A DNA stretch of 64,000 nucleotides from Leptospiraceae bacterium. GTDB taxonomy: Bacteria > Spirochaetota > Leptospiria > Leptospirales > Leptonemataceae. Of the stretch, positions 43,525-53,222 are shown in pieces. The DNA lies in contig JAOACE010000016.1 in assembly GCA_026418015.1 (NCBI GenBank), forward strand, positions 62,001 through 126,000. Direction: 5' to 3'. The position numbers and the translations under genes were made by a program. Every line of letters begins with the position of its first letter. The first letter of the stretch is position 1. The notes under the pieces are model-generated. The model searched no databases, was not told the DNA's origin, and saw only the letters and a program-made list of their open reading frames with translations.

Positions 43525-43615
43525 TAACATTATTTTAGAGATGTTGAATTTATGATTCTTTTTTATAAGAATTATTACTTTACTCTAACCTTTTTTTAAA
43601 AAGTTTGATTTTAAA

Positions 43616-44746
43616 ATGAATCCTTCTATTATTGAGAGCGAAAAACAAGATTGGAAAAATCAACTCAAACATTCAATTAAAAATATATCGGATTTAATAG
43701 ATTTTTTTGGTTATGATAACATAAAAAATAGTCCTTATGAATTTATTTTAACCAAAGAATATCTCGATGTATTTGAGAAAATTCAACAAGGTTTTCGTTT
43801 TAAAGTAACGCGCTATTATCTACAACTAGCAAACATCAATGATCCCTTTTGTCCGATTTTATTGCAGGTTTTACCACATCCAAACGAAATAGCAGATCCA
43901 TACTTTAAAGATAAAGATCCATTAAAAGAAGAAATCCATTCTCCCATTTCTAATTTAGTTCATCGTTATCCTGACAGGGTTTTGTGGTATATTTCGCATC
44001 ATTGTGCTGTGTATTGTAGGTTTTGTTTAAGAAAAAGAAAGGTGTCGAACCCAGCTTCTAATACATTTCGCAAAAACATTTCTGATGTGATCGATTACAT
44101 AAAAAATCAACCAACCATAAAAGAAGTTATACTCTCTGGTGGAGATCCTTTAAGCTTAGAAGATGATTCCATCGAAAGTATACTACATCAACTAAAAAAT
44201 ATTCCACACTTATACAGTATAAGAATCCACACAAGAATGTTGGTCACTTTGCCTCATCGAATTACAAAAAATCTATGTAAAATTTTTGATGAGTATTATC
44301 CCATTACAGTTGTTACCCATTTTAACCATCCCAAAGAACTTACCGAAATTGTTTACGAAAAGGTTCGTTTGCTACGAAAAAGTGGGGTTTTAGTCTTAAA
44401 TCAAAGTGTGTTGTTAAAAAATATCAACGATGATGTTAAAATTCTAGAAGAACTATTTTTAAAATTGATCCAGTTTGGTATAAAACCCTATTACTTACAT
44501 CATTGTGACGAAGTTCAAGGAACGTCCCATTTTCGCGTAAAACTAGAAAAAGCGTTAGACATCATTAAAGAGCTACAAGGGAGAAATCCTGGTATTGCAA
44601 TCCCTAAATTTATGGTGGATTTACCAGAAGGTGGTGGCAAAGTTCCCCTTACACCGGTTTACCTAAAAGAATTCGATAGAGAAAAAAAAGAATATATTTT
44701 CTATAATTATGAATTTAAAAATTTGTACAGAATAAAAGATTTATGA
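43616..44746 (+). CDS. KamA-family radical SAM aminomutase
   Basis: A 376-aa radical SAM enzyme of the lysine 2,3-aminomutase family. The cluster motif is HHCAVYCRFCLRKRKV (CxxxCxxC, residues about 128-135), followed by EVILSGGDPLSLEDDSIE, YSIRIHTRMLVTLPHRI and PYYLHHCDEVQGTSHFRV, then a GGGKVPLTP end containing the PLP-site region. EpmB (the elongation factor P lysine mutase) and KamA are both possible: the C-terminus with GGGK favours a KamA-type, the 'DxVQG-HF' segment is EpmB-like. Overlaps ispD by 4 bp (ATGA). Confidence 0.85.
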   Translation: MNPSIIESEKQDWKNQLKHSIKNISDLIDFFGYDNIKNSPYEFILTKEYLDVFEKIQQGFRFKVTRYYLQLANINDPFCPILLQVLPHPNEIADPYFKDKDPLKEEIHSPISNLVHRYPDRVLWYISHHCAVYCRFCLRKRKVSNPASNTFRKNISDVIDYIKNQPTIKEVILSGGDPLSLEDDSIESILHQLKNIPHLYSIRIHTRMLVTLPHRITKNLCKIFDEYYPITVVTHFNHPKELTEIVYEKVRLLRKSGVLVLNQSVLLKNINDDVKILEELFLKLIQFGIKPYYLHHCDEVQGTSHFRVKLEKALDIIKELQGRNPGIAIPKFMVDLPEGGGKVPLTPVYLKEFDREKKEYIFYNYEFKNLYRIKDL

Positions 44747-45498
44747 TGCATATCTTCGTTATTTTACTTGCAGGCGGTACTGGTAGTAGGACAAAAACCG
44801 ATTTACCCAAACAATTTATAAAAATCAACGATAAGTATTTGGCAGAATATTCTATTCTACGATTTCGAAATTGGTTTAAAACTATCAACAGAGAATTTTC
44901 TATGTTTTTGCCAGAAAAAATGATTTTTGTATGCCATAAAGACTATCTAGATTTATCGAAAAGTTTATTTCCATATGATGATTTAATCTTTACAGTTGGT
45001 GGAGAAACTCGACATGATTCAACCAAAGAAGGATTAAAAATGATTAAGAAGATTGCTCTAGAAAAACAAATATCGTTAGAAAATCTAGTAATCTTTATTC
45101 ATGATGTTGCAAGACCCATTTTTTTAACCAAAGAACTTAACGAAGTGCTTAAAGTTGTTTTCCATCGAAACAATCAAACCTGTTTATCCTTAGCTTCTCC
45201 CGTCGTAGAAACCATTGTAAATTACAACAAAAAACATCTAGAAGCGTTAAAAAGAAATGAATTATTTGCCATTAAAACACCACAAATTCTATCGGGAAAA
45301 TACTTAAATTTATTCTTGGAACAGCCTACCAAAGAAACCTATACCGATTTAATTACGTGGGCTTCGGATTTTGGTATAGAAATAGAATTGATCGAATCCA
45401 TCCAGGAAAATATTAAGATTACTTATCCAAAGGATTTTGATTTTGCTAAGATCTTGTTGGAATATCCAGAATTTTTCGTTGATAACGAAATCCAATAA
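44743..45498 (+). CDS. ispD: 2-C-methyl-D-erythritol 4-phosphate cytidylyltransferase IspD
   Basis: A 251-aa nucleotidyltransferase; IspD couples MEP to CTP in the isoprenoid pathway completed by IspH at 26405. The signature ILLAGGTGSRTKTDLPKQF (CTP-binding loop) opens the protein; VGGETRHDSTKEGL, FIHDVARPIF and AIKTPQILSG follow in family order. Length is slightly above the usual 230. The start is the first ATG of an ATGATG pair, overlapping the kamA-type stop. Five bp separate it from thpR. Confidence 0.93.
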   Translation: MMHIFVILLAGGTGSRTKTDLPKQFIKINDKYLAEYSILRFRNWFKTINREFSMFLPEKMIFVCHKDYLDLSKSLFPYDDLIFTVGGETRHDSTKEGLKMIKKIALEKQISLENLVIFIHDVARPIFLTKELNEVLKVVFHRNNQTCLSLASPVVETIVNYNKKHLEALKRNELFAIKTPQILSGKYLNLFLEQPTKETYTDLITWASDFGIEIELIESIQENIKITYPKDFDFAKILLEYPEFFVDNEIQ

Positions 45499-45503
45499 AT
45501 AAA

Positions 45504-46085
45504 ATGAATATTATGAATCGTTCTAACACAAAACGTTTATTTATCGCTATCGAATTACCAGAAGAGATACAAAATCAGGTAGAAAATTGCCAAATTGGTA
45601 TTCCAACAGCCAAATGGGTCAAAAAAGAAAATCTACACTTAACATTACAATTTTTGGGAGAAATAGAAACAGAAAATTTTTATTTAATACGTCAAATGTT
45701 AAAAATTATAAAAGGAACGTCATTTTCTATAGTATTAAAACAGCCAAATGTATTCTATAAAAAGCAAAAAATTTTATGGCTTAAAGCAGAACCAGAATCC
45801 CCCATCGTTGAATTAAGGAATCGCATTTTAAAAATTCTTAAGACAGAAAAAAATCATCTTCGAAATTTGGAAATCAATGAAAAAGAAAAATTCTTACCAC
45901 ATGTTACAATAGCAAGAATGTACGAAGTAAACCAACGAAAGTTGAATGATTATTTGTTAACGTTTCAAGATTTTTCTACGCAGGAATTTAAAGTAAATAC
46001 ATTTGTATTATTTTCTAGTATTTTAAAACCTAATGGTGCTATTTATAAAAAAGAAGAAATTTACGAATTAGAAGAGGAATTATGA
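45504..46085 (+). CDS. thpR: RNA 2',3'-cyclic phosphodiesterase ThpR
   Basis: A 193-aa 2H phosphoesterase. RLFIAIELPEEIQNQ starts the fold; the two catalytic HxTx motifs are HLTLQFLGE (about residue 47) and HVTIARM (about residue 133). The family opens or hydrolyses 2',3'-cyclic phosphates on RNA. ATG at 45504 or at 45513 (the second lacks upstream support); the ribosome-binding site is poor, in line with coupling to ispD. The last 4 bp overlap the regulator gene downstream. Confidence 0.9.
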   Translation: MNIMNRSNTKRLFIAIELPEEIQNQVENCQIGIPTAKWVKKENLHLTLQFLGEIETENFYLIRQMLKIIKGTSFSIVLKQPNVFYKKQKILWLKAEPESPIVELRNRILKILKTEKNHLRNLEINEKEKFLPHVTIARMYEVNQRKLNDYLLTFQDFSTQEFKVNTFVLFSSILKPNGAIYKKEEIYELEEEL

Positions 46086-48451
46086 AAGATATTCAAATAT
46101 TAGTTGTAGATGATAGTCCAAGCTTTATTTTATACATAACGGATCTATTTAAAAAACATGGTTATAAAAATCTTTATGTTGCTTATGATAAAGACATGGC
46201 AGAACAAATCCTGAAGGAAAATCATATTCAAATTGTTTTGTTGGATATTGAACTAAATACTATTAAAGAAGGCTTTCAGTTTGGAGAATACATCCAAAAG
46301 CATTATGATTTACCTGTTATATATATTACCGGGAAAAACGAAGAAGAAATCAAAAGCTTGCTAGAACAGCGAAATAAAGACATGATATTTTATGGTTTAT
46401 TGTACAAACCTTTTAAATTTTCGGAATTAGAAATTCTGATCCAAAATGCTATTCAAAATGTTTATCATAAAAAAATCCAAGAAAAGTCTCTTAAAAGACT
46501 GTTAGAATTGATACCAGAACCAACGGTTGTTATTCATAAAGATCAAATATATGATTATAATAATTTATTTTTAAATTTTATAAAAAAAGAGTTGAATTTA
46601 AATTACGTACCTTCGAATATCTTAGATATTACACCAGAATTAAATTCAGAATTACTATCAGATCAACCAAAAGAATTAGAAAGATTCGAAGGTTATATCC
46701 ACATAAATTCGAAACCATTTAAATTAGAAATATTACCCCTCTCGGAAGAGTATTTTCAGATAATATTTTATCAGGGAAGTATAGCACACGATATTCAAGT
46801 AATTGATGTAAATAAGTTTGATTTTATTATAAATGTTTTAAATAGAATTATGGAAGGGGTATTTATCCTAAACGAAAAACGTGAATTTATCTACATAAAC
46901 CCCATGTTTTTGGAAATGTATCAGTACAATGAAGAAGAAATTTTAGGCAAAAGTATAAAAGTAATAACCAATAAGAATTATCCCTTAAGCTATTATATAA
47001 AAATTTGGAGATCAATAGAAAAAAATCAAATATACGAAGGGAAAATTCATTCTACTACAAAAAATGGTCAAGAAAGAGTCGATTGGGTTTTTATTCATAA
47101 AATTCTAGATACAGAAAAAAATAAAAAATATTATATGGGAATCGTAACAGACTTAAAACAAAAATTAAAATACGAAGAACAATTATTCTATCTTGCACAC
47201 TATGATGATTTAACTGGATTACCGAATCGTCGTTACTTTAAAGAAGTTCTAAAAAAAGAAATTTATCGAGCAAAACGAAATAATACCAAATTCGCTTTAA
47301 TATTCATCGATCTAGATAATTTTAAACATATTAATGATAGATATGGACATATGGCGGGGGATAATGTTTTAAAGCATTTTGCCAATTATTTAAAAAAAAC
47401 TTTAAGAAAAACGGATTCCATATTTCGATACGCTGGGGATGAATTTTGTGTTCTAATCAACAATTTCGTTCATGCAGAAAATTTAGTTCCAGTTTTGGAA
47501 AAAATATTAAAAATAAACCAAACACCAATATTATATAATAATCATCAATTCTTTTTATCGCTTTCTATCGGTGTTTCTATTTTCCCAGATGATTTAGTAT
47601 TAAACCAACGTGATTTATTAACCTTAAACGAAGAAGAGATAGAAAACAAGATTTTGATTCTGGCAGACAGTAAAATGTACGAAGCAAAAAAATCTGGTGG
47701 TAACAAGTATCGATTTTCTTCTGAAACTTTAAACCAATATAGTATATTTCGAGAAAAATTAAAACTTAACGAAATTTCTCAAATCGAATTAAATTATTAT
47801 TTGATTTTTGATAATCAAAAAAGATTAATTGCTGTACAACCCTTAATTAGAATAAAAGATCTAACTCATCATGATTCAGAAAAATTAGCATTGTATTTAG
47901 AAACCAATATCGATAAAGAGATACTCTTTGTAGAAAAACTTCTTTACGATTTAGAAAATGAACGTTCTTTTTGGGATACATTACAAAATCAACAAATATC
48001 TTTGTATTTGAGATTTACATTAGTAGCATTGTTAAATAAAGAAAAAATAGAAAAATTATTAAAATATAAATATAAAATAATTTTAGAAATCTACGAACAG
48101 GAATTATATAATTTGATTGATTATCATCATAGTTATCTAAATTATCTGTTGAAAAATAACATAAAAATTTGTTTAAAGCAACCTATTAATAAGAATTTGT
48201 TCTCTGTAAAAGAAATATCCTTAGAACATATTTTTGCAGTTTTGCCTTTTGTGGTTAAAAACAGCCCAGATGTCGAAGATAAGTTAAAATTAAAAATATT
48301 TGTAGAAAATATGTCCATTTTAGAAATGCCTGTATTGTTAGAATTTTCTTCCGAAGAGGAAAAGAATGTTGTGTATCAATTAAACTCAAACTTTTATAAA
48401 GATAAAATGAAACAATATTCCATTGAGGAATTAAAAAATATTTTACACTAA
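46082..48451 (+). CDS. REC-PAS-GGDEF-degenerate EAL signalling protein
   Basis: A 789-aa cytoplasmic response regulator. Receiver domain at residues 1-125 (VVDDSPS, phospho-Asp in VLLDIEL, Lys in YKPFKF), PAS domain at about 250-365, GGDEF at about 375-540 with FIDLDNFKHINDRYGHMAGD, RxxD inhibition site RKTD and active site RYAGDEF. The last 230 residues follow an EAL fold in outline (NYYLIFDNQKRLIAVQPLIRI, KIILEIYEQEL, YLLKNNIKICLKQ), but the EAL motif is replaced by VQP and metal-binding residues are missing, so phosphodiesterase activity is unlikely. Probably makes c-di-GMP, with the EAL-like part as a sensor or binding module. Confidence 0.9.
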   Translation: MKDIQILVVDDSPSFILYITDLFKKHGYKNLYVAYDKDMAEQILKENHIQIVLLDIELNTIKEGFQFGEYIQKHYDLPVIYITGKNEEEIKSLLEQRNKDMIFYGLLYKPFKFSELEILIQNAIQNVYHKKIQEKSLKRLLELIPEPTVVIHKDQIYDYNNLFLNFIKKELNLNYVPSNILDITPELNSELLSDQPKELERFEGYIHINSKPFKLEILPLSEEYFQIIFYQGSIAHDIQVIDVNKFDFIINVLNRIMEGVFILNEKREFIYINPMFLEMYQYNEEEILGKSIKVITNKNYPLSYYIKIWRSIEKNQIYEGKIHSTTKNGQERVDWVFIHKILDTEKNKKYYMGIVTDLKQKLKYEEQLFYLAHYDDLTGLPNRRYFKEVLKKEIYRAKRNNTKFALIFIDLDNFKHINDRYGHMAGDNVLKHFANYLKKTLRKTDSIFRYAGDEFCVLINNFVHAENLVPVLEKILKINQTPILYNNHQFFLSLSIGVSIFPDDLVLNQRDLLTLNEEEIENKILILADSKMYEAKKSGGNKYRFSSETLNQYSIFREKLKLNEISQIELNYYLIFDNQKRLIAVQPLIRIKDLTHHDSEKLALYLETNIDKEILFVEKLLYDLENERSFWDTLQNQQISLYLRFTLVALLNKEKIEKLLKYKYKIILEIYEQELYNLIDYHHSYLNYLLKNNIKICLKQPINKNLFSVKEISLEHIFAVLPFVVKNSPDVEDKLKLKIFVENMSILEMPVLLEFSSEEEKNVVYQLNSNFYKDKMKQYSIEELKNILH

Positions 48452-48487
48452 TATAGACAAAAAATAATGTTTCTTTAAAGAGGAAAG

Positions 48488-48952
48488 ATGAAGTTAGAAA
48501 TCAATCAACCAGTTCCGGACTTTGAGCTCATAGACGACGAAGGAAAAACATTTCGATTGTACGATGTTCAAGAACCTTTACTTATTGTATTTTATCCAGG
48601 GGACGAAACACCTGTATGTACTTCTCAACTTTGTGATTACAACGATGGAATTCATATCTTTCGTGATTTAGGTGTAGAGGTCGTTGGGATTAGCAAAGAT
48701 GGTATAGAATCTCACCAAAAATTTAAAAAGAAATATAATTTGCAATTTCGTTTGTTAACAGATTCGGAAGGAAATGTTGCACAAATGTTTGGTTGTAAAA
48801 CGTTGTTAGGTACCATTAATCGTGCTGTCTTTTTGGTGGGAAAAAATAAAGAATTGTTATGGTACCATAAAGAAACTTTGTCTGTATTTCGAAGAACAAA
48901 AGAGGAGTTAATAGAAGTAATAAAAAAATTAAAGCAAGAAAATAAGATATAA
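48488..48952 (+). CDS. Peroxiredoxin, Bcp/thiol-peroxidase type
   Basis: A 154-aa AhpC/TSA-family peroxiredoxin. The active site is FYPGDETPVCTSQLCDYND: the peroxidatic cysteine is in PVCT and a second cysteine lies five residues on, the arrangement of the atypical 2-Cys Bcp subgroup. It reduces peroxides using thioredoxin in the cytoplasm. AGAGGA gives a good ribosome-binding site. Three bp separate it from ribF. Confidence 0.93.
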   Translation: MKLEINQPVPDFELIDDEGKTFRLYDVQEPLLIVFYPGDETPVCTSQLCDYNDGIHIFRDLGVEVVGISKDGIESHQKFKKKYNLQFRLLTDSEGNVAQMFGCKTLLGTINRAVFLVGKNKELLWYHKETLSVFRRTKEELIEVIKKLKQENKI

Positions 48953-48955
48953 TCT

Positions 48956-49894
48956 ATGCAAATTGTTCATAATTTACAAACATTCCAACCAGATTGGCAA
49001 CATGCTAGTTTAACCTTAGGTGTTTTCGATGGTATTCATTTAGGTCATCAAGCTTTGTTAAAGAAAATCCAAATACAAAAGGATTCTTATAAACGTGTAT
49101 TGGTAACTTATCATCCCCATCCCGATTTAGTGTTGGGCAAAATCAAAGAAGAATATGGAATTGAGCTTTTTACTTACGAAGAAAAACTTTCTTTATTACA
49201 GAAATATGATATTGATGTCGTCGTTTTTTTAGAATTTACAAAGGAATTTGCGAACACAACGGCAGAAGATTATTTAAAAAATATTTTAATCGATAAGCTT
49301 CGCGCTAAATATATCGTTATTGGTTATGATCAATGTTTTGGAAAAAATCGACAAGGTAACTATCAATTTTTGTTAGAAAAATCAAAAAAATACGATTTTG
49401 TCGTAGAACAAATTGAACCAGTTTTATTCGATGGAGAGGTAGTTTCTAGTTCCAAAATCAGAAATTTGTTAAAAAATGGAGAAATAGAAAAAGCAAATCA
49501 ACTTTTGAATAAATACTTTTACATTACTGGAACGGTGGTTAAAGGCTTTCAACGCGGAAGAACCATTGGTTTTCCCACAGCTAATTTAGATATACCAACT
49601 ACCAAAGTCATTCCTAAAATTGGAGTTTATCGCGGTTATTGCGAATATGGGGGCATTTATTATAGAGCGATGATAAACATTGGTTATAATCCTACTTTTA
49701 ACAATCAGCTATTGAGTGTAGAAGCACACGTACTGGATTTTGACAAAAATATTTATGGAGAACAAGTTAGATTTCTTTTTGTCGATCGATTAAGAGACGA
49801 AAAAAAATTCTCTGGTATCGAAGAACTAAAAGAACAACTACAAAAAGATAAAGAAAAAACCATGGAATTACCTCCATGTAAATATTGTTTTTAA
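48956..49894 (+). CDS. ribF: Bifunctional riboflavin kinase/FAD synthetase RibF
   Basis: A 312-aa enzyme making FMN and FAD. The N-terminal FMN adenylyltransferase domain shows LGVFDGIHLGHQALL (nucleotide-binding HxGH) and SSKIRNLLKNGEIEKANQLL; the C-terminal riboflavin kinase domain has GFQRGRTIGFPTANLDIP and YRAMINIGYNPTF. Complete and standard in length. It closes the long rightward gene run and ends 1 bp before a convergent gene. Confidence 0.96.
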   Translation: MQIVHNLQTFQPDWQHASLTLGVFDGIHLGHQALLKKIQIQKDSYKRVLVTYHPHPDLVLGKIKEEYGIELFTYEEKLSLLQKYDIDVVVFLEFTKEFANTTAEDYLKNILIDKLRAKYIVIGYDQCFGKNRQGNYQFLLEKSKKYDFVVEQIEPVLFDGEVVSSSKIRNLLKNGEIEKANQLLNKYFYITGTVVKGFQRGRTIGFPTANLDIPTTKVIPKIGVYRGYCEYGGIYYRAMINIGYNPTFNNQLLSVEAHVLDFDKNIYGEQVRFLFVDRLRDEKKFSGIEELKEQLQKDKEKTMELPPCKYCF

Positions 49895-49895
49895 C

Positions 49896-50741
49896 CTATT
49901 TTTTTAGGTTTAGATCAAATACTTTCGATTTTGAATCATTATCTTGAGAGATTTCTATGTCTCTTAACTCTTTTGTTTGTACGATGCTTTCGAGAGCTTG
50001 ATTTTTGAATATGGGCATTAACTTCCCAGAAAGAAAATACAATAAAAGATCTTTTAACTTCATTTTTTGGTTATCAAAGATAATTGTGCTATCTCCTCTT
50101 TCGTAATAGAGTTTTTGTAAAGCCTGGTAGAAGCTAAAACATTCATTGAATAAATTTAATGGATATTGATCGATTAGAGTGGGGAAACATTCTTTTATAC
50201 TAAATTGATCTTTACTAAATTGATGTATGATTCTTATAGAAATAGGACTTAACAATAAATAAAAATAAAAAAATATTCGATTTTTTGATAAATTTTTTGA
50301 TGGCTCAAAAGCCACTTTAGTTTCGTTTTCTAACCATATTTTCCAATATTTAATCTCTTTTTCGGGTAATGTATTTAATATTCCAAAAATATAATGATTT
50401 TCCTTAAAAAAATCTTCTTTTAGAATTGCTTCGTATAATTCTAATGGTAGGTAATAGTAATCATTTAGTTCAATTACAGGAAAATCAAATAGGGGGTAAT
50501 GAACTTCTGTTTTGTCGATAAATCCTCCTTCTAAAAACATTTTTTTTACTACATGATGTTGGGGAGAGCTTAATATTTTTTTTAGCTTGTCAACATAAGT
50601 GTTTTTAATTTTTTGGATAATGTAGCACTTTAAATTTGCGGTTTTGGAGGAATCACGCAATATAATACCTAATTGAATTTCTAATTGTTTTTTGCAATCC
50701 TTACTAAGGTAAGGGAAAATATCAGATATATAAAAAGGCAT
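49896..50741 (-). CDS. Hypothetical protein
   Basis: A 281-aa predicted soluble, helical protein rich in Lys, Ile, Leu and Phe. No signal peptide, no membrane segment longer than a short FFYFYLLLSPISI stretch around residue 160, and no motif that I recognise. The frame is long and codon use looks like the neighbours, so it is probably real. Lone leftward gene between ribF and rpmB. A small inverted repeat (AACCTA/TAGGTT, around 49892-49909) near its stop may help end both transcripts. Confidence 0.6.
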   Translation of the reverse strand: MPFYISDIFPYLSKDCKKQLEIQLGIILRDSSKTANLKCYIIQKIKNTYVDKLKKILSSPQHHVVKKMFLEGGFIDKTEVHYPLFDFPVIELNDYYYLPLELYEAILKEDFFKENHYIFGILNTLPEKEIKYWKIWLENETKVAFEPSKNLSKNRIFFYFYLLLSPISIRIIHQFSKDQFSIKECFPTLIDQYPLNLFNECFSFYQALQKLYYERGDSTIIFDNQKMKLKDLLLYFLSGKLMPIFKNQALESIVQTKELRDIEISQDNDSKSKVFDLNLKK

Positions 50742-50817
50742 AAATTTAATGATAAATTTTAGTTTTATTTTGTCAATTCGAATTGACTAAGAAAAATAAA
50801 AAAAAATGGTGGTTTTT

Positions 50818-51063
50818 ATGGCTAGAAAGTGTGATATTTCAGGAAAAAGAACACAAGTTGGAAATACGATTTCTCACTCTCACATCAGAACAAAGAGAAA
50901 ATTTAAAGTAAATTTATTCAAAAAAAAGGTATATTTACCAGACGAAAATCGTTATGTAACACTTAAAGTTTCTGCAAGAATGCTCAAAGCTTTGAACAAA
51001 AATGGTGTAAAAGCGCTAATGAAAAAATATGGGCAGGATTTATCTATTTTAAAAAAGAAATAG
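50818..51063 (+). CDS. rpmB: 50S ribosomal protein L28
   Basis: An 81-aa basic ribosomal protein. ARKCDISGKRTQVGNTISHSHIRTKRKFKVNL and YVTLKVSARMLKALNKNG match bL28 from end to end. The start is the ATG at 50818, because bacterial L28 begins just before this (M-A/S-x-x-C); an ATG four codons upstream would add MVVF. First gene of a rightward group with nth. Confidence 0.96.
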   Translation: MARKCDISGKRTQVGNTISHSHIRTKRKFKVNLFKKKVYLPDENRYVTLKVSARMLKALNKNGVKALMKKYGQDLSILKKK

Positions 51064-51074
51064 TTGTTTTCTAA

Positions 51075-51740
51075 ATGCCAAAGAAATCTGTACAGGATGA
51101 TCAAGAAAAACGAAAAGATTATGCAGTTCGTATTTATAAAATCTTAGAAAATCAGTACGGTAAGGATGTTCATAGCCCGTTAAAGTTTAAAGAGCCATAT
51201 CAATTTTGTATTGCAGTAATACTATCTGCTCAATGTACAGACGAACAGGTTAATAAAGTAACGCCAGAACTATTCAAGAAATTTCCTACCATAGAAAGTT
51301 TGGCTAATGCTCCCGTAGAAGAAATCGAAAATGTCATTTATTCTACGGGTTTCTACAAGAACAAAGCCAAAAACATCCAAGCTTTTTGCAAAACATTGAT
51401 AGAACAATACAATGGAAAAATCCCTCAAACCATCGAAGAATTATTAAAACTCCCAGGTGTTGGAAGAAAAACAGCCAATGTGATTCTACAAGAATTGTAT
51501 AAAATCCCTTCTGGTATTGTTGTAGACACACATGTAAAACGATTGTCAAATGTCTTAGGATTAACAAATCAAAAAAATCCTGAAAAAATCGAACAAGAAT
51601 TAATGAACCTCCTTCCTAAAAAATATTGGATAAATTTTTCTCTCTATTTAATTTTCTTGGGTAGAACCTATTGTACTGCCAAAAAACGATTATGTACTCA
51701 ATGTCCATTAAAAAATATTTGTATATCTTCTAGTTTATGA
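51075..51740 (+). CDS. nth: Endonuclease III (DNA glycosylase/AP lyase)
   Basis: A 221-aa base-excision repair enzyme. Helix-hairpin-helix with the catalytic lysine in LPGVGRKTANVIL, catalytic Asp in VDTHVKRLSNVLGL, and a [4Fe-4S] cluster loop CTAKKRLCTQCPLKNIC (C-x6-C-x2-C-x5-C). It removes oxidised pyrimidines and cuts at abasic sites. 11 bp after rpmB. Confidence 0.96.
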   Translation: MPKKSVQDDQEKRKDYAVRIYKILENQYGKDVHSPLKFKEPYQFCIAVILSAQCTDEQVNKVTPELFKKFPTIESLANAPVEEIENVIYSTGFYKNKAKNIQAFCKTLIEQYNGKIPQTIEELLKLPGVGRKTANVILQELYKIPSGIVVDTHVKRLSNVLGLTNQKNPEKIEQELMNLLPKKYWINFSLYLIFLGRTYCTAKKRLCTQCPLKNICISSSL

Positions 51741-51761
51741 TTTAATTATAATAATACCAAT

Positions 51762-53222
51762 ATGAAGCTATATCATCAAAATGTATTTTTTGATGATATT
51801 CATACCTCCATTTATTTTTCGAATCCGTGGAAAAAACTATTAATCGAAAATTTTTCGAAAAATCCTAATGTTATTTTGTACATTATAAAAGAAAAAGAAA
51901 TTAAACCTTACAAAGCAAAAGAGATCTTTCTATTATTACAAAATCTTAAACGCGATCTCGATAAATTGCATTTTAATAAATATGATTCTATCTATCTACA
52001 AGCTTCTAAAACGCTATCGAGTTATCTAATGATCTTATTATCCCTCGTAGAAAATTATGTTTTTTTCTTAGGAAATTTAGAAAATGAAATCAATCTGGTA
52101 AAAGCGAAATGGATTATTGTGCAGCGAAAGCTATTAAACAATCCGTCTGTTGAGTTAATAAAAGAAATACAAATCGAAGATGAAATTCTTTATATCTATA
52201 AAACCCCTGAATCTTTTTTTAGTTCAGAATTTCAATTTTTTTATCTTTCCAAAGGAACAACAAGGGAAGTTGAATGGATTGGATTTACTCGCGAACAAGT
52301 GATAAAAAATTTAGCTCGATATGATTTTCTTTTTAAAAGCTATCAATATGTTTTTTCGCTCCATTCTTGGAATCAAGATATAGGTTTATGGATAGAGCTT
52401 TTACTATCGATGTTTAAACCATTTAGGTTAATCTTTATTCATCAGAACAATTCTTATCCATTGCAAGAAATCTTCAAAGAATTTTTATCGCAGCATTTAG
52501 TAGATATTGCAATCTTTTATCCCGTTTTTTTTGATACGATTTCTTCGGTAGATTTTAAATTCTTAAAAAACATCGATTTTGGTGTTATAACCGGAGGCAA
52601 TTTAACTTATCAACAAATCGAAAAGCTAAAAAATACTGGTTTAAGGTTAGGTTATTTTTTACAGGAAGTAGGATTTATTTTTATTGGAGAACGTGGCGAA
52701 ATCAAACGAAATTATTTAGGACAGCAAGTCTTTAATAACATAGAAATTGATTTTTTCCCCGATAGAGAGTTGGTATTAAAGTCAGAGATAATTAGTAAAG
52801 TAAGGTTAAAATTTCATCATATTATTTATCAGAATGATTTTTGGCTTAATACGGGAGATATCGTTTATACAAACAATAACAAATATTTTTATCAAGGAAG
52901 AAAGAGAAATTTTATTCAAGTGGATTTTTGGAAATGGTTTAATCCCTACGAATTAGAAGAGATTTTAAGATATTATTTTTTTACAGAAAATATTGCTATT
53001 CTGTCGGATAAGAATTATAAAATCAAAATTTTTGTGGATAAAAACCTAATACTTTTACAAAACGAAATCATTTCTATTATAGAAAACTATTTAAAAGAAC
53101 ATCATATCTACAATACGATTCAACTCATTTTTTTGGGCGAAGAATATTTTGTTAAAAATCCTAAGGGAGAAATTCTTAAAAAATACTTTACACTAATACC
53201 CAAAATGCTTCAACGTTTATAA
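51762..53222 (+). CDS. Divergent ANL-superfamily (AMP-binding) protein
   Basis: A 486-aa protein that keeps the overall order of adenylating enzymes but with eroded motifs: a P-loop position FYLSKGTTREVEWIGF in place of the usual SGTTGxPKG, a FLQEVGFIFIGERG region where YGxTE is expected, a recognisable WLNTGDIVYTNNNKYFYQGRKRNFI (the TGD and GR-K-hinge block at about residues 367-392), and a final NPKGEILKKYF that could hold the catalytic lysine. It may activate a carboxylic acid or be a non-catalytic relative. It starts 21 bp after nth and its stop overlaps the start of the SCO1-like gene (TAATG). Confidence 0.75.
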   Translation: MKLYHQNVFFDDIHTSIYFSNPWKKLLIENFSKNPNVILYIIKEKEIKPYKAKEIFLLLQNLKRDLDKLHFNKYDSIYLQASKTLSSYLMILLSLVENYVFFLGNLENEINLVKAKWIIVQRKLLNNPSVELIKEIQIEDEILYIYKTPESFFSSEFQFFYLSKGTTREVEWIGFTREQVIKNLARYDFLFKSYQYVFSLHSWNQDIGLWIELLLSMFKPFRLIFIHQNNSYPLQEIFKEFLSQHLVDIAIFYPVFFDTISSVDFKFLKNIDFGVITGGNLTYQQIEKLKNTGLRLGYFLQEVGFIFIGERGEIKRNYLGQQVFNNIEIDFFPDRELVLKSEIISKVRLKFHHIIYQNDFWLNTGDIVYTNNNKYFYQGRKRNFIQVDFWKWFNPYELEEILRYYFFTENIAILSDKNYKIKIFVDKNLILLQNEIISIIENYLKEHHIYNTIQLIFLGEEYFVKNPKGEILKKYFTLIPKMLQRL

